From Methanomicrobiales archaeon (GTDB taxonomy: Archaea > Halobacteriota > Methanomicrobia > Methanomicrobiales > Methanospirillaceae): 42,500 bases of DNA. Positions 1 through 8,860 of the stretch are shown here, one piece after another (the stretch's first letter is position 1; every line of letters begins with the position of its first letter). Both the position numbers and the translations under genes were made by a program. The stretch lies in NCBI GenBank assembly GCA_025360805.1, contig JANYBK010000173.1, forward strand, positions 1 through 42,500. Direction: 5' to 3'. The notes under the pieces are model-generated. The model ran no database searches, was not told where the DNA came from, and was given only the letters and a program-made list of their open reading frames with translations.

Positions 1-104
1 TCACCGATGAACACTTTCCCGAGGTTGTCGGGGGTGTGCACCTTGAACCAGCTCTTGGCTTTCCAGCCTTCTACTCTTCTTCCAACCTGTTTCTTCTTTG
101 CCAT
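1..104 (-). CDS. rps3ae: 30S ribosomal protein S3Ae (S1e), N-terminal part; gene runs off the left edge
   Basis: Reverse-strand translation MAKKKQVGRRVEGWKAKSWFKVHTPDNLGKVFIGD matches the archaeal S3Ae N-terminus; neighbours Pcc1 and S15. Confidence 0.9.
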   Translation of the reverse strand, partial: MAKKKQVGRRVEGWKAKSWFKVHTPDNLGKVFIG

Positions 105-106
105 AC

Positions 107-352
107 TTACATCACCTGGTGATTGTTTTTGAGAGCGGAAACGCTGCTGGCGTCTTCCGCTATTGCCAGATTCATCAGATAATCATCCACCGATGCAATG
201 ACCGACCGTAACTGAGTTCCGGTGATCACTGTAGTTACCCTGTCGCACTCTGCAGTCGTGGTCATGCTGCGCATATTGTCAGGAGTTAATGCCAAAGCAA
301 CTGCGCCTGCATTCCGATGCAGGGTCGTGATCCTGCCTTCGATTTGCATCAT
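107..352 (-). CDS. pcc1: KEOPS complex subunit Pcc1
   Basis: 81-aa Pcc1-like protein; overlaps the start of the DHH gene and precedes rps3ae, a typical euryarchaeal arrangement. Confidence 0.7.
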   Translation of the reverse strand: MMQIEGRITTLHRNAGAVALALTPDNMRSMTTTAECDRVTTVITGTQLRSVIASVDDYLMNLAIAEDASSVSALKNNHQVM

Positions 353-1566
353 GATGCCACCGCTTCCTGCCAGGCTTTTGTAAACGCACCGATCTGATCG
401 CAGGGGATGGTTGCGCCGGCTCTCCGGTTGTGTCCGCCACCATGTCCGTTGTTTGCAAGTGCAAGTGACCGGAGCAGGGGCCCGAGTTCGTGTTCAACTC
501 CGGCAGGACAACGTGCTGAGATCCGACAGGATTTTCCATCCCGTGCGTAGACCAGCACTGGCTGTGCGTTTACCCGGTCTCGGGCAAACACATCAGCAAC
601 ATCGCTTGCGAGCGTGACATCCTTAACCTCAAAGACGCCCGGTGCACCATCTGCGGGGTGAGCGGTGTGGATCGCTTCGATCACGCTAACGCGGTGCTTT
701 CGTGCAATCTCCCATGCCCGGTCGATATCCTGAGATGACCGGAGGCAGAGGGAAGCGCCGAGATCGCCGCGCCCGGCTTTACCACAGGCATCAATGACTG
801 CGGTGAGTGCATGGGCATCTTCGATCACTTCGCGCTGGAGGTGGTACGTGTCACCGTAGATTGCATTCAGACCGGCAGTTGTTGTAGCCGATGCTGCGGT
901 TATCACAACCTGCGAGAGCAGGTTGTCAAGCCGTACACCGTTAACACCCGCGGACTGGTTGATGAGCGTAGAGACGAGTTCTTCTGCGCCACTCACGCCT
1001 TCAAGGTAAGGGCTGATCGCGGTATAGAACCGTTCGGTTAAGTCCCTGCCCGGCAGGGTGAGTCCCCGATCCGGTACAATGATGCCGTTTGTGATCGCCT
1101 CGTTGAAGATCTCAAGGTTTTTACCTTTCATCTCCTGTGCGTCACCGAGTATCCCGGGAATCACTAACCCGGCAAGGTCGCGGTTGTCTCCCATATTCTG
1201 GGCAACAATGTATGCGGTTCCTGCTGCCGAGAGTTCGCTATCGCCGTCAATACTGGCAAGACACGGGTTTGCATGGAACTCACCGTCGAATACCGGAAGG
1301 TGGTGATCAACAACGATTGTGTCGTGCGGGAGATCGTTTAAGCCTGCACCAAGATCGCAGAGCAGGTAGGAATCGTCACCGGTTAAGTCCTTTGCAGTAA
1401 TTTCCTTCCGGACGCGGAGCCGGAAACGGATACCTGAACGCAGCATCGCATGACAGAGAATCGAAGCGGCGGCTATGCCGTCTGCATCGTGGTGTGCGAA
1501 CACCTCGATGAACTCCTGCCGGGAAATCTGTTCGGCCACGGTTTCTGCTGCGGTATCGAGCGACAT
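349..1566 (-). CDS. DHH-family phosphoesterase, archaeal RecJ-like single-strand nuclease
   Basis: DHH-family motifs HHDADGIAAASI, LCDLGAG, VVDHHLP and C-terminal GGGHNRRAGATI (DHHA1). Confidence 0.9.
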   Translation of the reverse strand: MSLDTAAETVAEQISRQEFIEVFAHHDADGIAAASILCHAMLRSGIRFRLRVRKEITAKDLTGDDSYLLCDLGAGLNDLPHDTIVVDHHLPVFDGEFHANPCLASIDGDSELSAAGTAYIVAQNMGDNRDLAGLVIPGILGDAQEMKGKNLEIFNEAITNGIIVPDRGLTLPGRDLTERFYTAISPYLEGVSGAEELVSTLINQSAGVNGVRLDNLLSQVVITAASATTTAGLNAIYGDTYHLQREVIEDAHALTAVIDACGKAGRGDLGASLCLRSSQDIDRAWEIARKHRVSVIEAIHTAHPADGAPGVFEVKDVTLASDVADVFARDRVNAQPVLVYARDGKSCRISARCPAGVEHELGPLLRSLALANNGHGGGHNRRAGATIPCDQIGAFTKAWQEAVAS

Positions 1567-1595
1567 TTTGTATTGTGGATAATTATTCAGATGGA

Positions 1596-2054
1596 TTATC
1601 TGGACAGCAGAATCTCTGCAGTCTCCGGCTTGTACACAAACTCTTTGGGCAGTTTTTTGCTTCCCGTGTAGTACTTCACGAGACGGCGGACCTTGGATTC
1701 GGTCAGCTGAAGCTGCCGCTTGTTGTGCAGATCTTTCTTGTTCTCACTCAGGTGCTTGCGCAGACCGAGCGCCTTGATCATGAGGTCACGGAGATCTTCG
1801 GGAATCTCGGTTGCGACCTTGTTCTCTTTTAAGATATCCCCGAGACGCTTGCCGGTGGCAAGTTTAATGTTGGGAACTCCATAACTGTCCCTGAGGACCA
1901 GTCCAATCTTGCTGCTCGACGCGCCTTCCTTCCGGAGTTCAAGGATAACTTTTGTAATCCCTGCTACGTCCTTGTTGGACCATGCGGGGACTTCCTTGCG
2001 GTAGGGGCGGACTGAGCATGACTTGCCTCTTCTTCGAGCATGCATTCGTGCCAT
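1596..2054 (-). CDS. rps15: 30S ribosomal protein S15 (S13e type)
   Basis: MARMHARRRGKSCSVRP start and S15 C-terminal region RRLVKYYTGSKKLP. Confidence 0.95.
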   Translation of the reverse strand: MARMHARRRGKSCSVRPYRKEVPAWSNKDVAGITKVILELRKEGASSSKIGLVLRDSYGVPNIKLATGKRLGDILKENKVATEIPEDLRDLMIKALGLRKHLSENKKDLHNKRQLQLTESKVRRLVKYYTGSKKLPKEFVYKPETAEILLSR

Positions 2055-2312
2055 AGTGTAGCCTCCTTATAGACTAAACGTAAGTCCAGAAAAGTACAGT
2101 ATTTTTACTGACTCTCTGTAATCCCAAAGCCTTGTTTGAGGCCATGCGTTGTCGCACGTCGGACTTACATCTGCCAGCACATTGTTAAAAGTGCTTACCA
2201 TCATTCGATGTGAGGTATAATAAGTGTAACTGAGGCGGATCATACCTGCTTTGCGCTCGTAACCTATGCTAACTAATCGTAAATACTCCCTCTCCCCAAT
2301 CTCTTTTCACGC

Positions 2313-2732
2313 ATGACTTCCCAACCCATTGAGATTCAACCCATAGGTTACGTTCGATCCCCCTACAAACAAAAGAGTGATGCCCCGCGACAAGGGCGCC
2401 TCTCGGATACTATATCTGAGATTGTGATTGATGAACGATTCCGCCCCGCTCTCTGGCAGATGGAAGGGAGGAAGCATCTCTGGATTCTCTGCTGGTTCGA
2501 CCGGGCAGACCGGACCGTGCTCCGGGCAATCCCACCCGGGACTTCGGCAGAGAAAGGAGTGTTTGCCATTCGGTCACCAGACCGCCCGAACCCCGTGTCG
2601 CTCTGTATGGTCGATCTTCTTGAAGTGAAAGAGGGTATCCTGAAAGTGAGAGGGCTGGATGCATTGGATGGGACACCGGTCATAGATATTAAAGTGTACT
2701 CGGCCGAGATTGACTGTGCCAAAACCTCCTGA
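2313..2732 (+). CDS. trmO: tRNA (N6-threonylcarbamoyladenosine(37)-N6)-methyltransferase TrmO
   Basis: IQPIGYVRSPYKQK, FAIRSPDRPNPVSLCMVDLLEVKEGILKVRGLDALDGTPVIDIKVY motifs of the TrmO/TsaA (UPF0066) family. Confidence 0.93.
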   Translation: MTSQPIEIQPIGYVRSPYKQKSDAPRQGRLSDTISEIVIDERFRPALWQMEGRKHLWILCWFDRADRTVLRAIPPGTSAEKGVFAIRSPDRPNPVSLCMVDLLEVKEGILKVRGLDALDGTPVIDIKVYSAEIDCAKTS

Positions 2733-2777
2733 TTCCCTCACCCTTTTTCACCTCCCAAAGAGAACGGAATACTACAG

Positions 2778-3515
2778 ATGAACAAGATCCCCCTTGAGAC
2801 AAGTGGCGATGAATCCCCGATCCAGTTTCGGGACTGTTTCTCAGTACGGTATATCCAGTCGGCAGCACTCCTCTGCCATCTCGCATATGCAATCGAGCAG
2901 GAATACCGTGAGGCAAAAGAGATCTCTGTTGATCTCCAGCTCCGGCACGAAGTTTTTGTCCTCAACTCGGTCCTGTCTTCCATCTCATTTCTCGAGTCCA
3001 CCATCAATGAGCTCTATGCTGATGTTGCTGACGAAGCCTACTACTTTGCTGATGAAAAGCATGAAGCACTTCTGAAGTTGATTGGCGAGAAGTGGAAGAA
3101 CGAGAAGAACTTCGACCGTGCTCCGCTGTTATCAAAATACCAGAAGATCTTAATCATCGCGGGAATGCCTTCATTCGATGAGGGCGACCAGGCATTTGCA
3201 AACCTCCGGGTCCTCATCGAGATTCGCAACCACTTAATGCACTACACCCGGGAATGGGTGGCCATAGGGAACAGGGGGACACAAGGTGTCCGTGATGAAA
3301 CAACCAGCGGGAAATTTGAAAAAACCCTTCGGCAGAAATTCGCAACAAACCCGCTCGCACTCAAAAATCAGCCATTTTTCCCCAACAAATGTTTGGGACA
3401 CGGGTGTGCTGAATGGGCAGTGGTCAACAGCCTGATCTTTACCGATGAATTCTTCCGGAGGCTGGAACTGCCGGCACCGTACGAAGGTATATGCGGCGAG
3501 ATGAGGACACGGTAA
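2778..3515 (+). CDS. Hypothetical protein with HEPN-like R-x4-H motif
   Basis: 245-aa ORF with ribosome binding context; mostly helical; motif IEIRNHLMHY (R-N-x3-H). Confidence 0.65.
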   Translation: MNKIPLETSGDESPIQFRDCFSVRYIQSAALLCHLAYAIEQEYREAKEISVDLQLRHEVFVLNSVLSSISFLESTINELYADVADEAYYFADEKHEALLKLIGEKWKNEKNFDRAPLLSKYQKILIIAGMPSFDEGDQAFANLRVLIEIRNHLMHYTREWVAIGNRGTQGVRDETTSGKFEKTLRQKFATNPLALKNQPFFPNKCLGHGCAEWAVVNSLIFTDEFFRRLELPAPYEGICGEMRTR

Positions 3516-3583
3516 GAAAAAGACGGGGGCCTTGAAAGCATGGACGGCTATTCAAATTCCCTGACAGATATCTTTTACTCGAT

Positions 3584-3599
3584 GTAAGGTATAAATTAC
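3584..3599. promoter_or_regulatory. GTAA-N8-TTAC dyad upstream of the membrane protein/HTH operon
   Basis: gtaaggtataaattac about 12 bp before the ATG at 3611; same spacing as dyads at 4347 and 5239. Confidence 0.5.
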
Positions 3600-3610
3600 A
3601 TATACAGCCT

Positions 3611-4084
3611 ATGAAGCAAAACTCATTTTATATCCTGACTGGTCTCGTAGTTACGGCCCTCGTTGGTATTTTCTGGTTATCGCTGGAGTGGAACAACGCT
3701 CTTCCGATACAGATCGGGTTTATTATCGGAGTTATCATCCTGTACCTGGCCCGTAGCAGGGTTGTGGGGATCATAGCAGACGAGCGCTCTATCGCCATCT
3801 CCCAGAAAGCCGCTTTCCATACCCTGGAGATATTATGGGTAGTCTTTTTCACGTTCAGTCTTGGGTTTATCGTCTGGACCAGCAGCAATTTTTTCGGCCT
3901 TGAGCGGACGCCGACTTTCCGGTATATGCGCGAGCACAACCCCACGGATATGGTGTTTGGCCGGCCGTTCTTGAACCCCGGCTTTATCCAGCTCCTCTTC
4001 CTGTGCATGATCATCTTCCTCTATGTCGGCTTTAAGTTCTATTACGAGCGGAAGTACGGCGGGGAGGATACAGATGAAGAATAG
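3611..4084 (+). CDS. Multi-spanning membrane protein, DUF2178-like
   Basis: Four hydrophobic segments; overlaps the downstream HTH gene. Confidence 0.65.
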   Translation: MKQNSFYILTGLVVTALVGIFWLSLEWNNALPIQIGFIIGVIILYLARSRVVGIIADERSIAISQKAAFHTLEILWVVFFTFSLGFIVWTSSNFFGLERTPTFRYMREHNPTDMVFGRPFLNPGFIQLLFLCMIIFLYVGFKFYYERKYGGEDTDEE

Positions 4085-4280
4085 CATCAAGGTGTTCCGT
4101 GCAAAGGCAAATATCACGCAGGAGCAGCTGGCAACAGCCCTCGGAGTGTACCGCCAGACCATCATCGCGATAGAAAAAAGCAAGTATGTCCCGTCCCTCA
4201 CCCTCGCTTTCAAGATTGCACGGCATTTTAACGTGAATGTCGAAGAGATCTTCGAATGCGAAGAATCAGATCTCAAATAA
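4074..4280 (+). CDS. Cro/CI-type (XRE) helix-turn-helix regulator
   Basis: MKNSIKVFRAKANITQEQLATALGVYRQTIIAIEKSKYVPSLTLAFKIARHFNVNVEEIFE; ATG at 4074 overlaps the upstream gene, so the ORF track's 4023 start is probably too long. Confidence 0.9.
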   Translation: MKNSIKVFRAKANITQEQLATALGVYRQTIIAIEKSKYVPSLTLAFKIARHFNVNVEEIFECEESDLK

Positions 4281-4341
4281 TTCCCTCTCTTACAACTCTC
4301 CATTTTTACCGGTTTCTGGAACAATGTATTTTTAATGGTAC

Positions 4342-4371
4342 AAAAAGTAACTTTTAAATTACATTAAGTAA
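4342..4371. promoter_or_regulatory. 30-bp shared promoter element, copy 1
   Basis: aaaaagtaacttttaaattacattaagtaa; identical to 5234–5263; contains GTAA-N8-TTAC (4347–4362) and a TATA-like tttaaatt. Confidence 0.7.
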
Positions 4372-4446
4372 TACATAAGTTACGTAAGCGGTGACCTGCA
4401 CATGACAAAAATTTGCAGCACCCCGCTTCAATTAAGAGGAACACCC

Positions 4447-4962
4447 ATGAAAACACCAAAACTGTATTTCGGCGCCATTGCGCTCTTCTGTACTGTCGCG
4501 CTGGTCATCGGCACTGCAGGTGCAGTAGCGGGATCAGGCCCTGATAGTAGCTGTTTCGGCAACAAGACCGCACATGGAGGAGGACCGGTAAAAATGCTCA
4601 ACCTCCTCGAAGAGCGACGCATTGATGTATCAGCTATCCGTGCAGCTGTTGAGATTGGGGATATGAACACCGTCCACACCCTCATGCAGCAATTCATGGA
4701 AACGCATAAGGATATCATGCCCGGTCGGAATGCAACCGAAAGGGATAACCGCGGCTCCGGACCCGGCATGATGGAAAACCGTCTCGCCCAGCTTGAAGCA
4801 AAAGGGTATGATGTATCAGCTATCCGTGCGGCTGTTGTGAGTGGAGATATGGACACAGTCCACACCCTTATGCAGCAATTCATGGAAGCGCATAAGGATG
4901 AACTTCCCCAGCCCGGGTTTGGCCGTAACCGTACCCAGTCAAGAAGTGTCGCAACAACCTGA
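4447..4962 (+). CDS. Predicted secreted protein with two internal repeats
   Basis: MKTPKLYFGAIALFCTVALVIGTAGAVAGSG signal peptide; two copies of VSAIRAAV..GDM.TVHTLMQQFME.HKD; ATG at 4447 preferred to 4402. Confidence 0.7.
   Translation: MKTPKLYFGAIALFCTVALVIGTAGAVAGSGPDSSCFGNKTAHGGGPVKMLNLLEERRIDVSAIRAAVEIGDMNTVHTLMQQFMETHKDIMPGRNATERDNRGSGPGMMENRLAQLEAKGYDVSAIRAAVVSGDMDTVHTLMQQFMEAHKDELPQPGFGRNRTQSRSVATT
4623..4713 (+). repeat. Intragenic 91-bp direct repeat, copy 1
   Basis: tgatgtatcagctatccgtgc...catggaaacgcataaggat; near-identical to 4809–4899. Confidence 0.9.
4809..4899 (+). repeat. Intragenic 91-bp direct repeat, copy 2
   Basis: tgatgtatcagctatccgtgc...catggaagcgcataaggat. Confidence 0.9.
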
Positions 4963-5233
4963 TAAAACCGGATTCCTGCAAACCCGGGGATGACTCTTTC
5001 GGGTGAAGAGGGGGAAACTTACACACCGGCGCCCCCCCCTCATGCAGAAAAATTTTCCAGATTTCTCCATATTTAAAAATACTTGATCCAAGCGTCCTTC
5101 CGGGAAAAATCCATTATTCCTACTTAGGGGAAACAACTGGAAAATACCTCTATTCTCATTATGACTCAATAAGGTCAGAGAGACATTCATCGCATTTGTG
5201 GAAAGTATCCGCGGTTGGATCTATTATTGTTCT

Positions 5234-5263
5234 AAAAAGTAACTTTTAAATTACATTAAGTAA
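5234..5263. promoter_or_regulatory. 30-bp shared promoter element, copy 2
   Basis: Identical to 4342–4371; GTAA-N8-TTAC at 5239–5254. Confidence 0.7.
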
Positions 5264-5406
5264 GAATTAAATTACATAATTATTGAAAAGAGATCCCATT
5301 TAAAGACCATCCGTACCTGAGTCCTTGAAAAGTTCAGCAGAGAGACAAAGGCAGAGGGAAAAAGGGTATAATCCTGCAAATTATTACCGTGAACAATGGA
5401 GAAATC

Positions 5407-6681
5407 ATGAAGAAAAAACCCGCCATAATCAGCATATTTCTGGTATTGCTGTTGGTATCAGTAATACCCATTGCAAGTGCCGCCACTAATACCGCATCGA
5501 TGTTATATGTATCCTCAGTCACTATGGACCCTGCAGTTCTGTATCCATTTGAGCAGGGTACAATTTCAATAACGCTTGGGAACTCCGGCAATCAGTCAAT
5601 CGGACTTTCAAATCCGAACATCTTTAGCACTACTGTCGATGTTACCGGTACTGATACCTTTAAGACAATGAGTTATATCGCATCCGGCTCCACGATAACG
5701 TATTCGTTCCTTATTTCGGCACCTCCGCCTGAAGGCAATCATTTCGGCATTTTCTCTGTAGAACCAAAAGATGGCGATGTATTCCATTATCCCTTCCTTA
5801 TTAAGGTGGATTCAACGAATATCATGGTGGGTATCTCCGATGCACCTCAGGTATTTCCACTTGCTATAGAAAAACCAGTCAACCTTAGTGTCATCAATCC
5901 CCGTGATGGGAAGATTGATAATATCCGTATCACAGCATCCGGCAGCGGGATTAAAATCAGCCCATCAGAAAAATATGTCAGTTCACTCGCTGCACAAAGT
6001 TCTCTCGAGATTCCTTTTACGGTAACTCCCAGCCAATCTGCAAACCTGAGCTTCCATATCAGTTACCAGAGCGGGGACACCGATCATTCTACGGACGTAA
6101 TCCTACCCATTAATATCGGGAACGACAAGACTTCAGCAGTACCGGTTGTCAATAATGTTGTCCTGACCACCAAAGGATCCTACTACGACATAACCGGAGA
6201 TATCACCAACACTGGAATCACTGATGCCAAAGGTCTCACGGTCACAGTTGGCTCCCCGGCACAGGCAACAGGAACGTACGCTGAATATGCAATTGGCAGC
6301 CTTTCTTCCGATGATGCCGGGACTTTTGAAGTCACATTCACTTGCCAGGATCTCACGTCCGTCCCTCTTATAATGCGCTGGAAAGATGCAGTAGGGAATG
6401 ATTACAGTGTCACCAAAAAACTCAATCTTGGATCTGAGTTAGGTACTGGCGGTAACAGCTCCGCATCGAGAACCTCAGGAAGCACAAGCGTGGGAACTGG
6501 CGGGCCTGGAGGTTCAAGCAGAACCGGTGGCAATTTTGGAGGCGCCAGCCTCTTTTCCGGCAGCCGGGGTGGCGGGATCAGCTCATTCTACCCGGTTATT
6601 GCGGCAGGAATTCTCGTAGTTGTCGGTATCGTTCTGTATATCAAACGCAAGTGGCTTATTGCAAAATTCAGGAAACAGTAG
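5407..6681 (+). CDS. Exported, membrane-anchored protein (COG1361-like, CARDB-type domains) linked to an ABC transporter
   Basis: N-terminal signal peptide, beta-rich repeats, Gly/Ser-rich linker and a C-terminal TM (FYPVIAAGILVVVGIVLYIKRKW). Confidence 0.75.
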   Translation: MKKKPAIISIFLVLLLVSVIPIASAATNTASMLYVSSVTMDPAVLYPFEQGTISITLGNSGNQSIGLSNPNIFSTTVDVTGTDTFKTMSYIASGSTITYSFLISAPPPEGNHFGIFSVEPKDGDVFHYPFLIKVDSTNIMVGISDAPQVFPLAIEKPVNLSVINPRDGKIDNIRITASGSGIKISPSEKYVSSLAAQSSLEIPFTVTPSQSANLSFHISYQSGDTDHSTDVILPINIGNDKTSAVPVVNNVVLTTKGSYYDITGDITNTGITDAKGLTVTVGSPAQATGTYAEYAIGSLSSDDAGTFEVTFTCQDLTSVPLIMRWKDAVGNDYSVTKKLNLGSELGTGGNSSASRTSGSTSVGTGGPGGSSRTGGNFGGASLFSGSRGGGISSFYPVIAAGILVVVGIVLYIKRKWLIAKFRKQ

Positions 6682-6691
6682 GGGATCAGTA

Positions 6692-7369
6692 ATGATCGAT
6701 ACCCCACTTATCCGGTTTGCGGATGTCAGCAAGGTATACCATCTGGAAAGTGGCGACTTTACAGCGCTCGACCATATCTCCCTAGAAATAGAAGATAACG
6801 AATTTATCGCGATCATGGGGCCGTCTGGTTCCGGTAAGTCGACGATGATGAACCAGCTTGGCATTCTTGATGTCCCGACATCGGGAGAGTTGTTTATTTC
6901 GGGAAGGGATGTGGCTAAAATGACTGCTCTTGAACGGACGCATATGCGCAGGGATACGATCGGCTATATCTTCCAGAATTTTTACCTGATCCCCCTGCTC
7001 TCTGCATATGAGAACGTGGAATACCCGCTTATCCTGAAGTACAAGAAACGGGATGAGTCCGGTAAAGCCAGCGCCATGCTCAAAGCCGTAGGGTTTGATG
7101 AGGCTATGAGTGCCCACCGTCCTACTCAGCTCTCCGGAGGCCAGCAGCAGCGTGTGGCTATTGCCCGGGCGCTGGTCAATGACCCGAAGATCCTGCTCTG
7201 CGATGAACCGACCGGCAATCTTGACCGAAAGACCGGGTTCCAGATCATGGATATTCTCTGCGGCCTTCACAGCGAAGGTAAAACGGTCATCATTGTCACC
7301 CATGATCCGAAGATCGCAGAGTACGCGAACCGGACAATCACCCTTGAAGATGGGAGGATCGCTGCATGA
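6692..7369 (+). CDS. ABC transporter ATP-binding protein, MacB/LolD-like
   Basis: Walker [10 protein letters not shown], signature LSGGQQQR, Walker [16 protein letters not shown] at 6692 preferred. Confidence 0.95.
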   Translation: MIDTPLIRFADVSKVYHLESGDFTALDHISLEIEDNEFIAIMGPSGSGKSTMMNQLGILDVPTSGELFISGRDVAKMTALERTHMRRDTIGYIFQNFYLIPLLSAYENVEYPLILKYKKRDESGKASAMLKAVGFDEAMSAHRPTQLSGGQQQRVAIARALVNDPKILLCDEPTGNLDRKTGFQIMDILCGLHSEGKTVIIVTHDPKIAEYANRTITLEDGRIAA

Positions 7370-8574
7370 AAGATATATTCTTCAATCTCTCCGTCAGAAG
7401 CGTCCGCCTGAACTTCATGCGTTCTCTGCTGGCGTCGATTGGTATCGTAATCGGTGTTGTAGCAATCTCTTCAATGGGGATGCTGGGGACCAATATGCAG
7501 CTCCAGGTAAAGGATCAGCTCTCTTCTGGTGCAGATACTATCGTTATCTCCGCAGACGCGGTCCGTATGGGTCCGACTGGATCCAGTTCCTCATCCTCAT
7601 CATCAGCAACGGGGATAACAAAAACGCAGCTTAATAAGATCAAACTGGCTGTGGGAACCACGAATAAACTTGTTCCGATATATTCGACAAATACCCAATT
7701 CACGCTGGCATCTACTCCGGGCAGAAGTACGGTTTACGGGCTCAATCCGGATGACATTACAAAGTTCCTCACGATCTCGAACGGGACAAACATTGAAGGA
7801 ATCAATGATGCCCTTGTGGGATCCACCTTCGCCACCAACTTCAATTTAAAGATTGGCAACAGGATCCGGATAGGTAAAGATACCGATGCGTCCCGTCCGG
7901 TGCTCAGGATTGTCGGGATCCTCGCACCGCGGGGGATGTCATCGGATAACGTGAATACTGATAATGCGATTATCGTGTCCGATGACTGGTATACGAATCA
8001 GTACGGCGGAAAGGACATATATAGACAAGTGAACGTGATTGTCAAGGATATTAGCACAATTCCTGATGTGGAATCCGTGATTGATGCGAAACTGAACACA
8101 AATCCAAAAACACCTGTAGTAAGGATTTCAGATGCCAGTTCCCGGCTTTCCGGTATCACGTCCTCCCTGTCATCGATAACTACCTTTATCCTTGCGATCG
8201 GGGGGATCTCGCTCCTGGTCGCTGCCACGAGCATCTTCAACGTGATGATGATGTCAGTAAATGAACGAATTCAGGAGATAGGAATCCTTCTCTCCATCGG
8301 TACCGAGAAAGGGGAAGTTCGCAGGATGTTCCTTTACGAAGCAGTCATTCTTGGGATACTGGGTGCAGGTATAGGGGGAATAAGCAGCCTCGTCATCGGA
8401 TATTCAGTAGTTAGCTACATGATCGGCACGACGAAGTACTTCTTCCTCCCCGAAAGTATCATGTATATTCCAATGGGTATGACGATTGGTCTCGTGGTCT
8501 GCATCATCTCCGGGCTGTACCCTGCCTGGAAAGCATCCAACATGGATCCGATAGATGCGTTGAGATCGGAGTGA
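7366..8574 (+). CDS. ABC transporter permease, MacB/FtsX family
   Basis: N-terminal TM, large extracytoplasmic domain, C-terminal three TMs ending YPAWKASNMDPIDALRSE; overlaps the ATPase gene. Confidence 0.95.
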   Translation: MKDIFFNLSVRSVRLNFMRSLLASIGIVIGVVAISSMGMLGTNMQLQVKDQLSSGADTIVISADAVRMGPTGSSSSSSSSATGITKTQLNKIKLAVGTTNKLVPIYSTNTQFTLASTPGRSTVYGLNPDDITKFLTISNGTNIEGINDALVGSTFATNFNLKIGNRIRIGKDTDASRPVLRIVGILAPRGMSSDNVNTDNAIIVSDDWYTNQYGGKDIYRQVNVIVKDISTIPDVESVIDAKLNTNPKTPVVRISDASSRLSGITSSLSSITTFILAIGGISLLVAATSIFNVMMMSVNERIQEIGILLSIGTEKGEVRRMFLYEAVILGILGAGIGGISSLVIGYSVVSYMIGTTKYFFLPESIMYIPMGMTIGLVVCIISGLYPAWKASNMDPIDALRSE

Positions 8575-8860
8575 TTCCCTTTTTTTTAAAAATGGGCCAT
8601 AACGTCGTGATAAAATCCGGCTGCAAGAAAAAATCCGTGGTTTGCGTGAAGTGATATCAGATGTGTCAAAACACTCCCTGACGTTTTTACACCAACTGGA
8701 ATTTTGTTTTGTCGCGCCACCACGATTTAATCGGGCAACATTCAGACGCAGGGCCAACACTACAAAACATATACTCCCCCCAGTTGACGTGGGTAGGGGT
8801 CTTTAAAAAAAATATGGTGAAGGAGTGAAAAAAGCAGGAATATGAAACGGGTGAAAAAAC

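Noticed and set aside
3833-4324. 163-aa minus-strand ORF
   Set aside because: Antisense to the DUF2178-like and HTH genes.
4623-4899. Two 91-bp repeats considered as a CRISPR or mobile-element signature
   Set aside because: They are in frame within one gene, only two copies, and encode the same protein repeat.
6782-7303. 173-aa minus-strand ORF
   Set aside because: Antisense to the ABC ATPase gene with all family motifs.
7110-7634. 174-aa plus-strand ORF
   Set aside because: Alternative frame overlapping the ABC ATPase and permease genes; not a credible product.
8404-8760. 118-aa minus-strand ORF considered as a transposase remnant
   Set aside because: Partly antisense to the permease gene, and I could not identify any transposase motif or terminal repeats.
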